Notes: a model not told the origin generated them from the letters alone. DNA of 19,287 nucleotides from an uncultured Eggerthellaceae bacterium (GCA_910577495.1 CAJTML010000007.1:21767-41053); one strand, 5' to 3'; shown: positions 7,288-13,734, numbered from the stretch's first letter. A program made the numbers and translations.

Positions 7288-7617
7288 TCAGAACGCTTGA
7301 AGGATATACCCGCCGTTTTCCAAGTGGACTATGCTCGTATGGTCTTCAAGTTCCTCAACCAACGCTTCAATCTTATCCTCTTTGTCAGCGAAGGTCTTTC
7401 CCTGCTCGTCCAAGATGTATCCATAATCAAAGAGAAGTGCTTCGCCGTCGTCGTATTCGGTGAAGTCGCAGCAGATACCGACAACATCAAACTCTGCGTC
7501 CAACTCGTCCAAAGTCTCATACAAGTAGTCGTATCCAGCGGTTGAGTAGTAATCTCGTCCCATTTCCTTGAAACCTTGCTCAAAGGAGTAACGGTCAATG
7601 GTGGTATGTAGTGGCAT
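7288..7617 (-). CDS. Small acidic phage-type protein, function unknown
   Basis: The 109-residue product is strongly acidic (for example DELDAEFDVV and EALVEELED). It has a central VGICCDFTEYDDGE motif and ends in ENGGYILQAF. Proteins with an 'EFDVI.LCCDFTEY' core and a C-terminal 'GG.I...F' end are common in phages and mobile elements (recalled, unnamed here). Their role is not known to me; the charge would suit a DNA-mimic or inhibitor, but that is speculation. The ribosome binding site aggag is 7 bases before ATG 7617 and lies inside the stem of an unusual hairpin (7622-7656). Confidence 0.75.
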   Translation of the reverse strand: MPLHTTIDRYSFEQGFKEMGRDYYSTAGYDYLYETLDELDAEFDVVGICCDFTEYDDGEALLFDYGYILDEQGKTFADKEDKIEALVEELEDHTSIVHLENGGYILQAF

Positions 7618-7621
7618 AAGA

Positions 7622-7656
7622 AAACTCCTATACTTCGGTGTCCTGTATAGGAGTTT
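7622..7656 (-). promoter_or_regulatory. Hairpin that would sequester the ribosome binding site of the acidic-protein gene
   Basis: Perfect 12-bp inverted repeat arms (7622-7633 and 7645-7656) with an 11-nt loop sit directly before the start codon at 7617. In the minus-strand mRNA the downstream arm contains AGGAG and the upstream arm its exact complement CTCCT, so folding would hide the ribosome binding site. It could also act as a DNA dyad operator. Confidence 0.65.
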
Positions 7657-7783
7657 CGTTCAGTGAAGCGTGAAAGCAGGAATGCTTACGCTATATTCCT
7701 TCGCTTATAAGTCTTCCAATCAGGAGTGCTGTCGCTGATTATCAAAGACAATATGAGATATCTATATTAGATTTCACAATCTC

Positions 7784-8458
7784 CTATCGGTCTCTTTTTG
7801 AAAGATTACAGTCGCGACAAATCACCTGAATATTGTCTTTTGTCGGAGACCCACCCTCGCTCAAAGGAACGATATGGTCTCGCATCGCTTCTTCAAGTTC
7901 CATATGTTCACCGCAGATGGCACACACCTGATTTTGCCTGTCGTAGACCTCTTCAAGTTCCTTGTTCAGAGCCAGCCGATGTTTCCTTCTCCTTATTCCA
8001 GCGGCAATACTCTCCTTTATGAAGGAGAGGCATTCCGCAGCGTCGGGCTTCCAGCCCTCTTCGCTGAAAGGTGGCGGCGTTTGAGCCAGTAAATCACTTA
8101 CGGCACTTATTGCGTCTTGTAGTTCCAACCCGTCCATCAAGGAGCGGCGTGCTTGTGCTTGTGGGGTTCTCCCGTGCTTTTCCGCCGCAGCGTCCAACCT
8201 GTCAACAACATCAGAAGGAATATCCCCTACCAGCCTGAAAATCTGGTCGTTCGGAACGGCGGCTTCTGGGACTTCGCCGCCCTCTTCCATTGCTGTCAAT
8301 CCAGCAGACAATATCAACTTTGCCTGCTTGGTCGTCTTTATCCCGTTCTCCCATGCCATTTTCGCTATCTTTTCGGCGATGGCAGGTTCAAGCCGCATGG
8401 CGATAGTCCCGTTTTTCGGAAGCCTGCTCTCCCAACCTTCCTTGATTTCATAAGGCAT
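7784..8458 (-). CDS. Ribbon-helix-helix regulator fused to an HNH nuclease domain
   Basis: The 224-residue protein appears to hold two ribbon-helix-helix-like segments (about 17-58 and 71-112; the second reads DIPSDVVDRLDAAAEKHGRT, like FitA/Arc antitoxins). A helical linker follows, then a complete HNH zinc module at 170-222 with CxxC (179/182), Asp194-His195, PLSEGG, Asn209 and CxxC (214/217). RHH domains bind short palindromes. The promoter region between this gene and the divergent gene at 8664 is packed with GATATC palindromes, so it is probably an autorepressor or antitoxin-like regulator. An intact HNH on such a regulator is unusual, and its target is unknown. ATG 8458 has gaaggag 7 bases upstream. 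Confidence 0.78.
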   Translation of the reverse strand: MPYEIKEGWESRLPKNGTIAMRLEPAIAEKIAKMAWENGIKTTKQAKLILSAGLTAMEEGGEVPEAAVPNDQIFRLVGDIPSDVVDRLDAAAEKHGRTPQAQARRSLMDGLELQDAISAVSDLLAQTPPPFSEEGWKPDAAECLSFIKESIAAGIRRRKHRLALNKELEEVYDRQNQVCAICGEHMELEEAMRDHIVPLSEGGSPTKDNIQVICRDCNLSKRDR

Positions 8459-8499
8459 TTTATATCTCCTTCGCTAACTCTTGATATCTTTTTTCTTAC

Positions 8500-8527
8500 A
8501 TTATACCAGTTCAATAGCATATTACAA
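8500..8527 (-). promoter_or_regulatory. Promoter of the RHH-HNH regulator gene
   Basis: On the minus strand TTGTAA (8522-8527) and TATAAT (8500-8505) are separated by 16 bases. GATATC sites lie just upstream (8533) and just past the expected start point (8483). The coding start is at 8458. Confidence 0.6.
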
Positions 8528-8569
8528 CAAAAGATATCAAAACATTTCAAAAAAAGCACTGAATAGGGG

Positions 8570-8599
8570 TTGACAGGATATCATTTGGTATCTTATAAT
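8570..8599 (+). promoter_or_regulatory. Consensus promoter of the accessory gene block
   Basis: Perfect TTGACA (8570-8575) and TATAAT (8594-8599) are separated by 18 bases. Two GATATC-like sites fill the spacer and a third starts at 8600, so a bound repressor would block RNA polymerase. The first gene starts at 8664. Confidence 0.82.
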
Positions 8600-8663
8600 G
8601 ATATCAACAAAGGCGAAATGATATAAACAGATATCATTACAAGGAAACGAAGGAGTGAACGAA

Positions 8664-9044
8664 ATGAGCAAAGCAAGCCACATTAGAACCAACAAGGCAA
8701 AGACCGCCAATAAAAATAGTGCCATTACGGCACAGAAGGTGGGAATGTCTATGGGGCTAACCCCCTACCAAACCTTCTTTGAGATTGCCGAAATGGCAAA
8801 CGGCGGGCAGGCGGTCATTACCTTGAACGCCATGAAGCCTGTAATCAAAGAAGGTCTTACAGAACTTTCCTACCAAGGTATTACCGATTTGGCTATCTCC
8901 GCCAACATCAAGGTTTGGAAACACTACAAGACAGACCCCGAACTCGCTGGTATCTACCAAGAAATCTGGGAAATGATTGACGGCTATGCCCTGAACAATC
9001 TCAAAGGTGAAGCACTCAACTTCTATATCAACGCAACCGACTAA
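8664..9044 (+). CDS. Unknown protein, first gene of the accessory block
   Basis: The 126-residue product has a basic, Ala/Lys/Asn-rich, probably flexible N-terminus (about 1-25), then a mostly helical region with GLTPYQTFFEIAEMANGG and a Trp/Tyr-rich end. I do not recognise a family. ATG 8664 is preferred over GTG 8655 because aggag at 8651-8655 would otherwise overlap the start. It lies directly behind the operator-controlled promoter, so it should be the most strongly regulated gene of the block. The next gene begins 14 bases after its stop. Confidence 0.75.
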   Translation: MSKASHIRTNKAKTANKNSAITAQKVGMSMGLTPYQTFFEIAEMANGGQAVITLNAMKPVIKEGLTELSYQGITDLAISANIKVWKHYKTDPELAGIYQEIWEMIDGYALNNLKGEALNFYINATD

Positions 9045-9058
9045 AAGGAGTGATTTAG

Positions 9059-9652
9059 ATGAAGAAGAACAAGAAGAAAGAACAGCAGAAGAAAGCACAG
9101 CGTCGCCAGCGTCAGTTTGACCAGTGCCACAGCGAAAAAACGTCGGCGAAGGCTTATGAGAAAAAGCAGCAGGGAACGGGACAGAAAACCTATGTAGCCT
9201 GTATCACTCAATGGGAAGTGGCAAGCCCTCTCGGCGGTATGGCAATGCTCTCCCACTATGAGTTCTCAATCTCCCAGTTGAAGGAGATTATGAAGTGGAA
9301 GCCTGTCAATCTCGCCGAATGTCACCAAGAAGGAAGTGCGAGGTTCTCAACGAACTACAAGACGGATTACGAATGTGTAGTGGCTGCTCTTCATACCTTC
9401 ATCAACAATCCCCTCGCAGACACAGCGGCTATGTTCCTTGACGCAGACCCCACCAAGTCAGACGAGCAGATTGAAGCCGAATGGCGTATAGGCATAAAGA
9501 CCTCTGGAAGCCTGATTGAATGCGTCAATCACGCCATCGTGAAACCTGACCGCCTTGAACAGGCACACGACTACTCCTGCTCAATGGGTTGTCCCTTCAT
9601 TGAGATTGACCTGCCAGAAGAAGTCCTCGCAGAACTAAAAAGGGCAGCGTAG
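9059..9652 (+). CDS. Unknown protein with a lysine-rich N-terminus
   Basis: The 197-residue product starts with about 45 highly charged residues (KKNKKKEQQKKAQRRQRQ), suggesting nucleic-acid binding or a disordered tail. A globular region with six scattered cysteines follows and ends in IEIDLPEEVLAELKRAA. No family recognised. The ribosome binding site aaggag lies 8 bases before ATG 9059. Co-transcription with the gene upstream is likely. A 9-bp inverted repeat spans its stop codon. Confidence 0.75.
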   Translation: MKKNKKKEQQKKAQRRQRQFDQCHSEKTSAKAYEKKQQGTGQKTYVACITQWEVASPLGGMAMLSHYEFSISQLKEIMKWKPVNLAECHQEGSARFSTNYKTDYECVVAALHTFINNPLADTAAMFLDADPTKSDEQIEAEWRIGIKTSGSLIECVNHAIVKPDRLEQAHDYSCSMGCPFIEIDLPEEVLAELKRAA

Positions 9653-9676
9653 CCGACCAAAGCATACACGCTGCCC
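9642..9676. repeat. Inverted repeat across the stop codon of the preceding gene
   Basis: Perfect 9-bp arms (gggcagcgt at 9642-9650 and acgctgccc at 9668-9676) with a 17-base loop. There is no T-run on the plus strand, but on the minus strand the stem is followed by TTTTT. It may slow or partly end transcription, or protect the mRNA 3' end. Confidence 0.55.
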
Positions 9677-9716
9677 ATAGAAGACACCAATCCAATACAT
9701 AGAAAGGATTAGCAAA

Positions 9717-10136
9717 GTGAAAGATACAGCAACCGCAGAAGAAATGCGACAAGAAGCGTTGAGCCGCCTTGAAATACTTGTGAAGCACGGAGTTGACGAA
9801 AGGATTGTTGAGCACTTTGAGAAAGGTATTCTCTGGGCATATTCACGCTATGAAGATGTTCATGAAGTTGAAGGGATGTTCCCCGCTCACCCGTATTACA
9901 CCCAAAAGGCAAAACAGATAGACGAAGAGAGCGGCGGCGTATACCTCACCTACTGTCTCTGCTATCTACACCAGAGCAAGGGCGAAGAACCCCAGTATGC
10001 CCAGATTACCGTTGGCAACAACAAACTCGCTTGGACGACAGAGCGAGAGTATCTTCTCCAAACTTGCTCTTTGTTGACCCCGATGGATAAGCAGATGTTA
10101 GACGGCTATATCCAAAATGCCGAGGGTTTATGTTAA
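9717..10136 (+). CDS. Unknown acidic protein
   Basis: The 139-residue product is acidic and probably helical at its N-terminus (TAEEMRQEALSRLEILVKHG), with a Tyr-rich middle (GGVYLTYCLCYLH). It has no membrane segments or known motifs that I recognise. It uses a GTG start at 9717 with aaagga 7 bases upstream. It is part of the co-directional accessory block. Confidence 0.7.
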   Translation: MKDTATAEEMRQEALSRLEILVKHGVDERIVEHFEKGILWAYSRYEDVHEVEGMFPAHPYYTQKAKQIDEESGGVYLTYCLCYLHQSKGEEPQYAQITVGNNKLAWTTEREYLLQTCSLLTPMDKQMLDGYIQNAEGLC

Positions 10137-10197
10137 ATCCTTGAACACTTCGGCGAGCAAGTAACCACTGTTCTTGTGGCATAAGCAGGTGTTTCAG

Positions 10198-10494
10198 ATG
10201 AAAAGAAGAAACACCGCAAGGGCAAGGGACAAGCCCAGAGTTTCGTTCAGGGAGATAGAAGACTATTGTTCTCTTTACTGTATCTTGGCAGCGGCTTCTC
10301 ATAAGAGTTTCTACTTTCGCCATAAGGGAAAGAGATACAGGATTAGCGACCACCCTCCCGATATTAGCAGGTCAGAAGAATACGACTACCTGATACAGGT
10401 AGAGCGTCCATCGGAAGACCTCATTCAAATACATCAAGCCGTAATAAACGGCTATCCGATTGACCATCAGGGCAGAGTTAGACGCTCTGCGTAG
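10198..10494 (+). CDS. Unknown small basic protein
   Basis: The 98-residue product has a basic N-terminus (MKRRNTARARDKPRVS) and a core reading YFRHKGKRYRISDHPPD, a 'YRISDH' pattern that also occurs in small phage proteins of unknown role. The start is uncertain: ATG 10198 has only a weak ribosome binding site, and GTG 10189 or TTG 10174 are in frame upstream. The next gene begins 21 bases after its stop. Confidence 0.62.
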   Translation: MKRRNTARARDKPRVSFREIEDYCSLYCILAAASHKSFYFRHKGKRYRISDHPPDISRSEEYDYLIQVERPSEDLIQIHQAVINGYPIDHQGRVRRSA

Positions 10495-10515
10495 AAGAAC
10501 AAAGGAGTATTACCA

Positions 10516-11073
10516 ATGGACTACGACAAGACATACGAAGGTTTCATCGCCCATTCTCCGTGGGCGGCGGAAATAGAGGACGAGGAACTAAAAAACCCAC
10601 AAACCTGTGATGTATGCGGAGAGGATTATTATGGCTATGGAAACAACGCTTTTCCTGTCGCAGATGGCTTCTGCTGTAATCGCTGTAATGCCGCCTATGT
10701 CCTTCCTGCCCGCATTGCTCTCACCAGCGGAAAGTTAGACCCCGTTATAGACGACCTGATGAACCCTTCCTGCGAGAAGTATGGGTTGATTTGCGACACG
10801 ATGGAGAAGGACGGGGTTTCTTATCGGTTTATCCTCGCATACAACAAGGAGCAGTTCCCTATCCTGACGCTGTTCCCAACTGGTCGCAAGGTTTTTTATG
10901 ACGACATAAAGAGGGATTACATTGGAGAGTTCCTCACGCAAGATTGTAGTGAGACAGGTTTTGGGGTTCTTCTTGTAGAGAATGAAGAGGTTGGGATAGT
11001 GAACAACAACGAGTTACTTTACAGAACCCTGCTCCCACGCACCGAAAACTGCCCCTTCAAAAAGGCAGCATAA
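10516..11073 (+). CDS. Zinc-ribbon protein of phage type, function unknown
   Basis: The 185-residue product has an N-terminal zinc ribbon: CDVCGEDYYGYGNNAFPVAD followed by GFCCNRCNAAYVLPAR (about residues 31-66). This 'CxxCG...GNNxFPV..G.CCxxCN...V.PAR' module is familiar from many small phage and mobile-element proteins, whose role is not established. The C-terminal part is acidic and looks globular. ATG 10516 has aaggag 9 bases upstream. The gene is convergent with the DUF262-HNH gene, with only 2 bases between the stops and no terminator between them. Confidence 0.75.
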   Translation: MDYDKTYEGFIAHSPWAAEIEDEELKNPQTCDVCGEDYYGYGNNAFPVADGFCCNRCNAAYVLPARIALTSGKLDPVIDDLMNPSCEKYGLICDTMEKDGVSYRFILAYNKEQFPILTLFPTGRKVFYDDIKRDYIGEFLTQDCSETGFGVLLVENEEVGIVNNNELLYRTLLPRTENCPFKKAA

Positions 11074-11075
11074 TC

Positions 11076-12158
11076 CTACTTGTTACTCTTCCTGCGGTTA
11101 CAGTCCTTACAGAGCATTTGGCAGTTCTCGGCGGTCGTTTTGCCGCCCTCTGACCAAGGCTTTATATGGTCTCCCTCCATTTGCTCCAAGGTAAAATGAC
11201 CGCCGCAGGAAGGGCATATTCCGTCTTGTCTCTCATACGCTTCACGCTTCATAGCGTCAGTGAAAGCACGAATGGAAAGATGACGCTCATCGCCATCAAG
11301 AACATAGGCATATATGCCCTTCTTGTTGGTGATATCGTCATCCATCATCAAATCTTTTATCCGCTCTTCCAACTCCGTTGGGTTCAGCGTTTCGTCCCTG
11401 TGCTGGACATACAATCCGCCCCAGTTCAGCCCCTTCATTTCCTTTCGGTAGTTCGGAAAAGTCGCTTTCACCCAGTCAATAACCTTCTGAAAGTAAGCCC
11501 ACTCAACCCCAGCGTTGCTGTCGTGCTGGTGCTGTGCCATGTATTCTTCAATGTTGTCGTTGCTTATCCATTTCAGAACTGTCTGTAAGTAGTCCTGCCT
11601 GATAGGGCTTCCAGTCAAATAGTCCTTGCCTTTGCGATAGGCAACGCAGTTGGTCTTGGAAAAGTGCCGCTTTGCGTCGGTTGTCCACTCGCCAGCATAG
11701 ACGGCGTTCCTCAACTCTTGGTCGGTCAACTTTTCGCCAGCGATGTTGATAGTCCTGAACCAGTCAAGTTTCTCGCTATCCTTCCCCTCGCAAATGTAGA
11801 TGGTCAGGGGATAATCAAGTATCTGTTGCTGCTCATCAGCGGTGAGATTATGGAAACCACGGTAGTCAACAGTGAAGTTGCCATCAAGATACTCACAGAA
11901 ACTAATCGTCCTTTGCTGCCCATCAAGCACCTCATAGTTACCATCGTCTGTCTTCACCCAATACATCACGTTCAATGGAAAGCCCTTCGTGATGGTGTCT
12001 ATGACGGCGTTTCTCTTTGCGTCGTCATAGACGAACTCACGCTGATACTTGGGACGAATGGAGAGTTTCCCATCAAGGGCATACACGCCCTCCTCGTCAT
12101 CGTTTATATAGCCTTGGTAGACCTCTCCTACCGTAGTCTCATGAAGCGTTATCTTCAT
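11076..12158 (-). CDS. DUF262 protein with C-terminal HNH nuclease domain, probable restriction enzyme
   Basis: The 360-residue protein has an N-terminal DUF262 (ParB/Srx-like) domain with IRPKYQREFVY (34-44) and the signature LDGQQR (78-83), a helical middle, and a complete HNH module at about 308-357: CxxC (315/318), Asp330-His331, PWSEGG, Asn345 and CxxC (350/353). DUF262-HNH proteins include GmrSD-type enzymes and other defence nucleases. It starts immediately after the stop of the methyltransferase-derived module (zero gap), in one operon with an EcoRI-family adenine methyltransferase. It is therefore probably the cleaving partner of that enzyme. An alternative is a modification-dependent or anti-phage nuclease. 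Confidence 0.85.
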   Translation of the reverse strand: MKITLHETTVGEVYQGYINDDEEGVYALDGKLSIRPKYQREFVYDDAKRNAVIDTITKGFPLNVMYWVKTDDGNYEVLDGQQRTISFCEYLDGNFTVDYRGFHNLTADEQQQILDYPLTIYICEGKDSEKLDWFRTINIAGEKLTDQELRNAVYAGEWTTDAKRHFSKTNCVAYRKGKDYLTGSPIRQDYLQTVLKWISNDNIEEYMAQHQHDSNAGVEWAYFQKVIDWVKATFPNYRKEMKGLNWGGLYVQHRDETLNPTELEERIKDLMMDDDITNKKGIYAYVLDGDERHLSIRAFTDAMKREAYERQDGICPSCGGHFTLEQMEGDHIKPWSEGGKTTAENCQMLCKDCNRRKSNK

Positions 12159-12368
12159 CTACATCTTCTTCCTAATCAGCAAACGAGCATATGTTCCCTT
12201 ATATCCGTTAGGAGTTCTAATAGCCGCTCTTCTGTTGAGGTCGCTATAACTGGACGTATCGTCTTTGGTATAGGTTTTCGTTCGCATTGGACAATCCCTG
12301 TCCGTTATTCCCAGAACTTCAAACTGTTCGGGACTGTATTTGTCAATGAAGGTAATCGGAACGCCCAT
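12159..12368 (-). CDS. Second copy of the methyltransferase C-terminal (recognition-like) module
   Basis: The 69-residue frame reads GVPITFIDKYSPEQF... and ends RLLIRKKM. This closely parallels the end of the adjacent methyltransferase (GVPITFLDKYDPTQF... RLFIRK), with a divergent middle. Its ATG (12368-12366) overlaps the methyltransferase stop codon as TAATG, so it could be made by reinitiation. It can also be joined in frame to the methyltransferase if the CA tract loses one unit, because the frame is open back to 12647. It may be an alternative specificity module, a separate partner peptide or a duplication remnant. The DUF262 gene follows with no gap. Confidence 0.6.
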   Translation of the reverse strand: MGVPITFIDKYSPEQFEVLGITDRDCPMRTKTYTKDDTSSYSDLNRRAAIRTPNGYKGTYARLLIRKKM

Positions 12369-12380
12369 TAGACCGCTGCT
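12311..12380 (-). repeat. Direct repeat, copy in the downstream module
   Basis: This 70-bp segment aligns without gaps to 12511-12580 (51 of 70 identical, offset exactly 200 bp). It encodes the conserved entry of the C-terminal module and includes a 14-bp identical core. Such homology could support cassette exchange or reflects an old duplication. Confidence 0.75.
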
Positions 12381-13612
12381 CCACTCAAAGCGTTCTTCCG
12401 AATGAAGAGCCTTTTGTATTTCTTGTTCCCATTTATGAGAGGCTGTGTAATCCCACTGCTCGCATTCCAAATCCCGTTGGAAAAGCCTTTCCCTTCGCTC
12501 TCCGTCGCTCCCAAAATCTGAAACTGCGTCGGGTCGTATTTGTCCAGGAAGGTTATCGGAACGCCCATCACGCCGCAGCAATACTGTATCTGCTCTTCGG
12601 GGACAATCTTCCGCAGTGAGGTTGTGTCCACACACACACACACACACAAGTTGCCACTGCTGTCAAGCCGTTCGCTGCCCAAAGTAAACCCAGCGTCTAT
12701 CAACTGCTGCTTATACTCAACTGGGACAAGATAGCCCTCTTCGTAGTCACAGGGTATGTCAACGACTTTGCCGACTTCTATTGCGTCGTAGTTGTCATAC
12801 TTTGGATACTTCTCTGGGTCGTATTTCTCGCACAAGATAAGGTTTTCGTGTCTCTGCTTGTAGTCAATGTTGGTAAACCACCGTATGCCTTTTACACGAA
12901 TGTATTTCACGCCATTCTCGTCCACGCGACAGCCCGACGCATTCAGCGGGTAGGTATCGGGAACCCTGAACTCCCTATCCCCGCTATGAATGCTCGCTCC
13001 AAGCCAGACCTTATTCTCTTTTATCAGGGGGAACGTCTCTTTGTATGTGATGGCGTTCTGATTGCCGAGAATAATGAAGTCCTTCTCGTGTTCTACGAGC
13101 AGCGAAATATACTCTCGGAAAAGCGAAAACGGAGGATTTGTAATCACCACATCTGCTTCGTCAAGCAACGCCACACATTCTTCCGAGCGAAAGTCCCCAT
13201 CTCCGTCCAAAACCGAAAGGACATTCTTATCGCTTTGAAGAAGATACTCCACATCGGATAGGTCTATCTTTCCGTCATTGTTTTCGTCGCTAACTTCCGT
13301 TATTTCAATCTTGTAGGGACGCACCTCGTCTTTGCTGGTTTCAATATCGCCAAACAACGGAAGTTGTGTTTGAGCAACGGGTGAGCCTTTGTAACAAGTT
13401 GATATGAGTTTCTTCAATCCAAGGCGGTTGAAGTTCATTGCGAAGTATTTGAAGAAGTTGCTTTCATAGGGGTCGTCGCAGTTTAGAAAGACCGTCTTAC
13501 CTTTGAAGTAATCTCGGTAATACTTCATCTCTTTTTCTATATCAACAAGTTGGGTATAGAACTCATCTTTCTTTGCTTTGATGGCATTAGAAAGGTCTTT
13601 GTTTCCAGCCAT
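12368..13612 (-). CDS. EcoRI-family adenine-specific DNA methyltransferase with CA-repeat tract
   Basis: The 414-residue enzyme should methylate adenine in a specific DNA site using S-adenosylmethionine. It begins like the EcoRI-methylase family (KDEFYTQ near 15-21, CDDPYESNFFKYF near 45-57), contains DGDGDFRSEEC (136-146) and the catalytic motif NPPFSLF (159-165). It ends in a module GVPITFLDKYDPTQF...RLFIRK (about 351-406). Codons 323-328 (CVCVCV) are a (TG)10 tract just before that module, so the reading frame can slip. A loop DENNDGKIDLSD (109-120) resembles an EF-hand. ATG 13612 is chosen for its upstream gagg and match to family starts; ATG 13624 is possible. It is the first gene of the operon. 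Confidence 0.9.
   Translation of the reverse strand: MAGNKDLSNAIKAKKDEFYTQLVDIEKEMKYYRDYFKGKTVFLNCDDPYESNFFKYFAMNFNRLGLKKLISTCYKGSPVAQTQLPLFGDIETSKDEVRPYKIEITEVSDENNDGKIDLSDVEYLLQSDKNVLSVLDGDGDFRSEECVALLDEADVVITNPPFSLFREYISLLVEHEKDFIILGNQNAITYKETFPLIKENKVWLGASIHSGDREFRVPDTYPLNASGCRVDENGVKYIRVKGIRWFTNIDYKQRHENLILCEKYDPEKYPKYDNYDAIEVGKVVDIPCDYEEGYLVPVEYKQQLIDAGFTLGSERLDSSGNLCVCVCVDTTSLRKIVPEEQIQYCCGVMGVPITFLDKYDPTQFQILGATESEGKGFSNGIWNASSGITQPLINGNKKYKRLFIRKNALSGAAV
12511..12580 (-). repeat. Direct repeat, copy inside the methyltransferase gene
   Basis: Partner of 12311-12380 (51 of 70 identical). It encodes the start of the in-frame C-terminal module of the methyltransferase. Confidence 0.75.
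12629..12648. repeat. Simple sequence repeat (CA)10 within the methyltransferase gene
   Basis: Ten uninterrupted CA units (TG on the coding strand) encode CVCVCV. Dinucleotide tracts of this length inside coding sequence are hallmarks of phase-variable genes. Loss of one unit moves translation into the frame that ends at 12159. Gain of one unit gives a stop at 12568-12570. Confidence 0.95.
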
Positions 13613-13659
13613 ATATAACCTCATACCAGTTCATAGTTAGTCAAAATGCTATTCATCTC

Positions 13660-13665
13660 ATTATA
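13660..13665 (-). promoter_or_regulatory. Candidate -10 box for the methyltransferase operon
   Basis: A perfect TATAAT on the minus strand lies about 48 bases before the start at 13612. No good -35 is visible, so this may need an activator or be weak. Confidence 0.4.
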
Positions 13666-13734
13666 GGTGAGTCCTTCGCAAGACAGGAACACTGCTCGGC
13701 GAAGCAGCAGAAAGACCAAAGCAGACGTTACAAT

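Larger units (their letters stand above)
8483..8635. promoter_or_regulatory. GATATC operator array in a divergent promoter region
   Basis: Exact gatatc lies at 8483, 8533, 8577, 8600 and 8630. One-mismatch copies lie at 8587 (ggtatc) and 8620 (gatata). Several extend toward the palindrome aatgatatcatt. They overlap or flank both divergent promoters, which suggests negative control by the neighbouring RHH protein. Confidence 0.65.

Noticed and set aside
12159..12647. Frame starting with ATG inside the CA tract, as an independent gene
   Set aside because: Its first part is the methyltransferase read out of frame and it has no ribosome binding site. It makes sense only as the alternative-frame end of the methyltransferase or, from 12368, as a coupled module.
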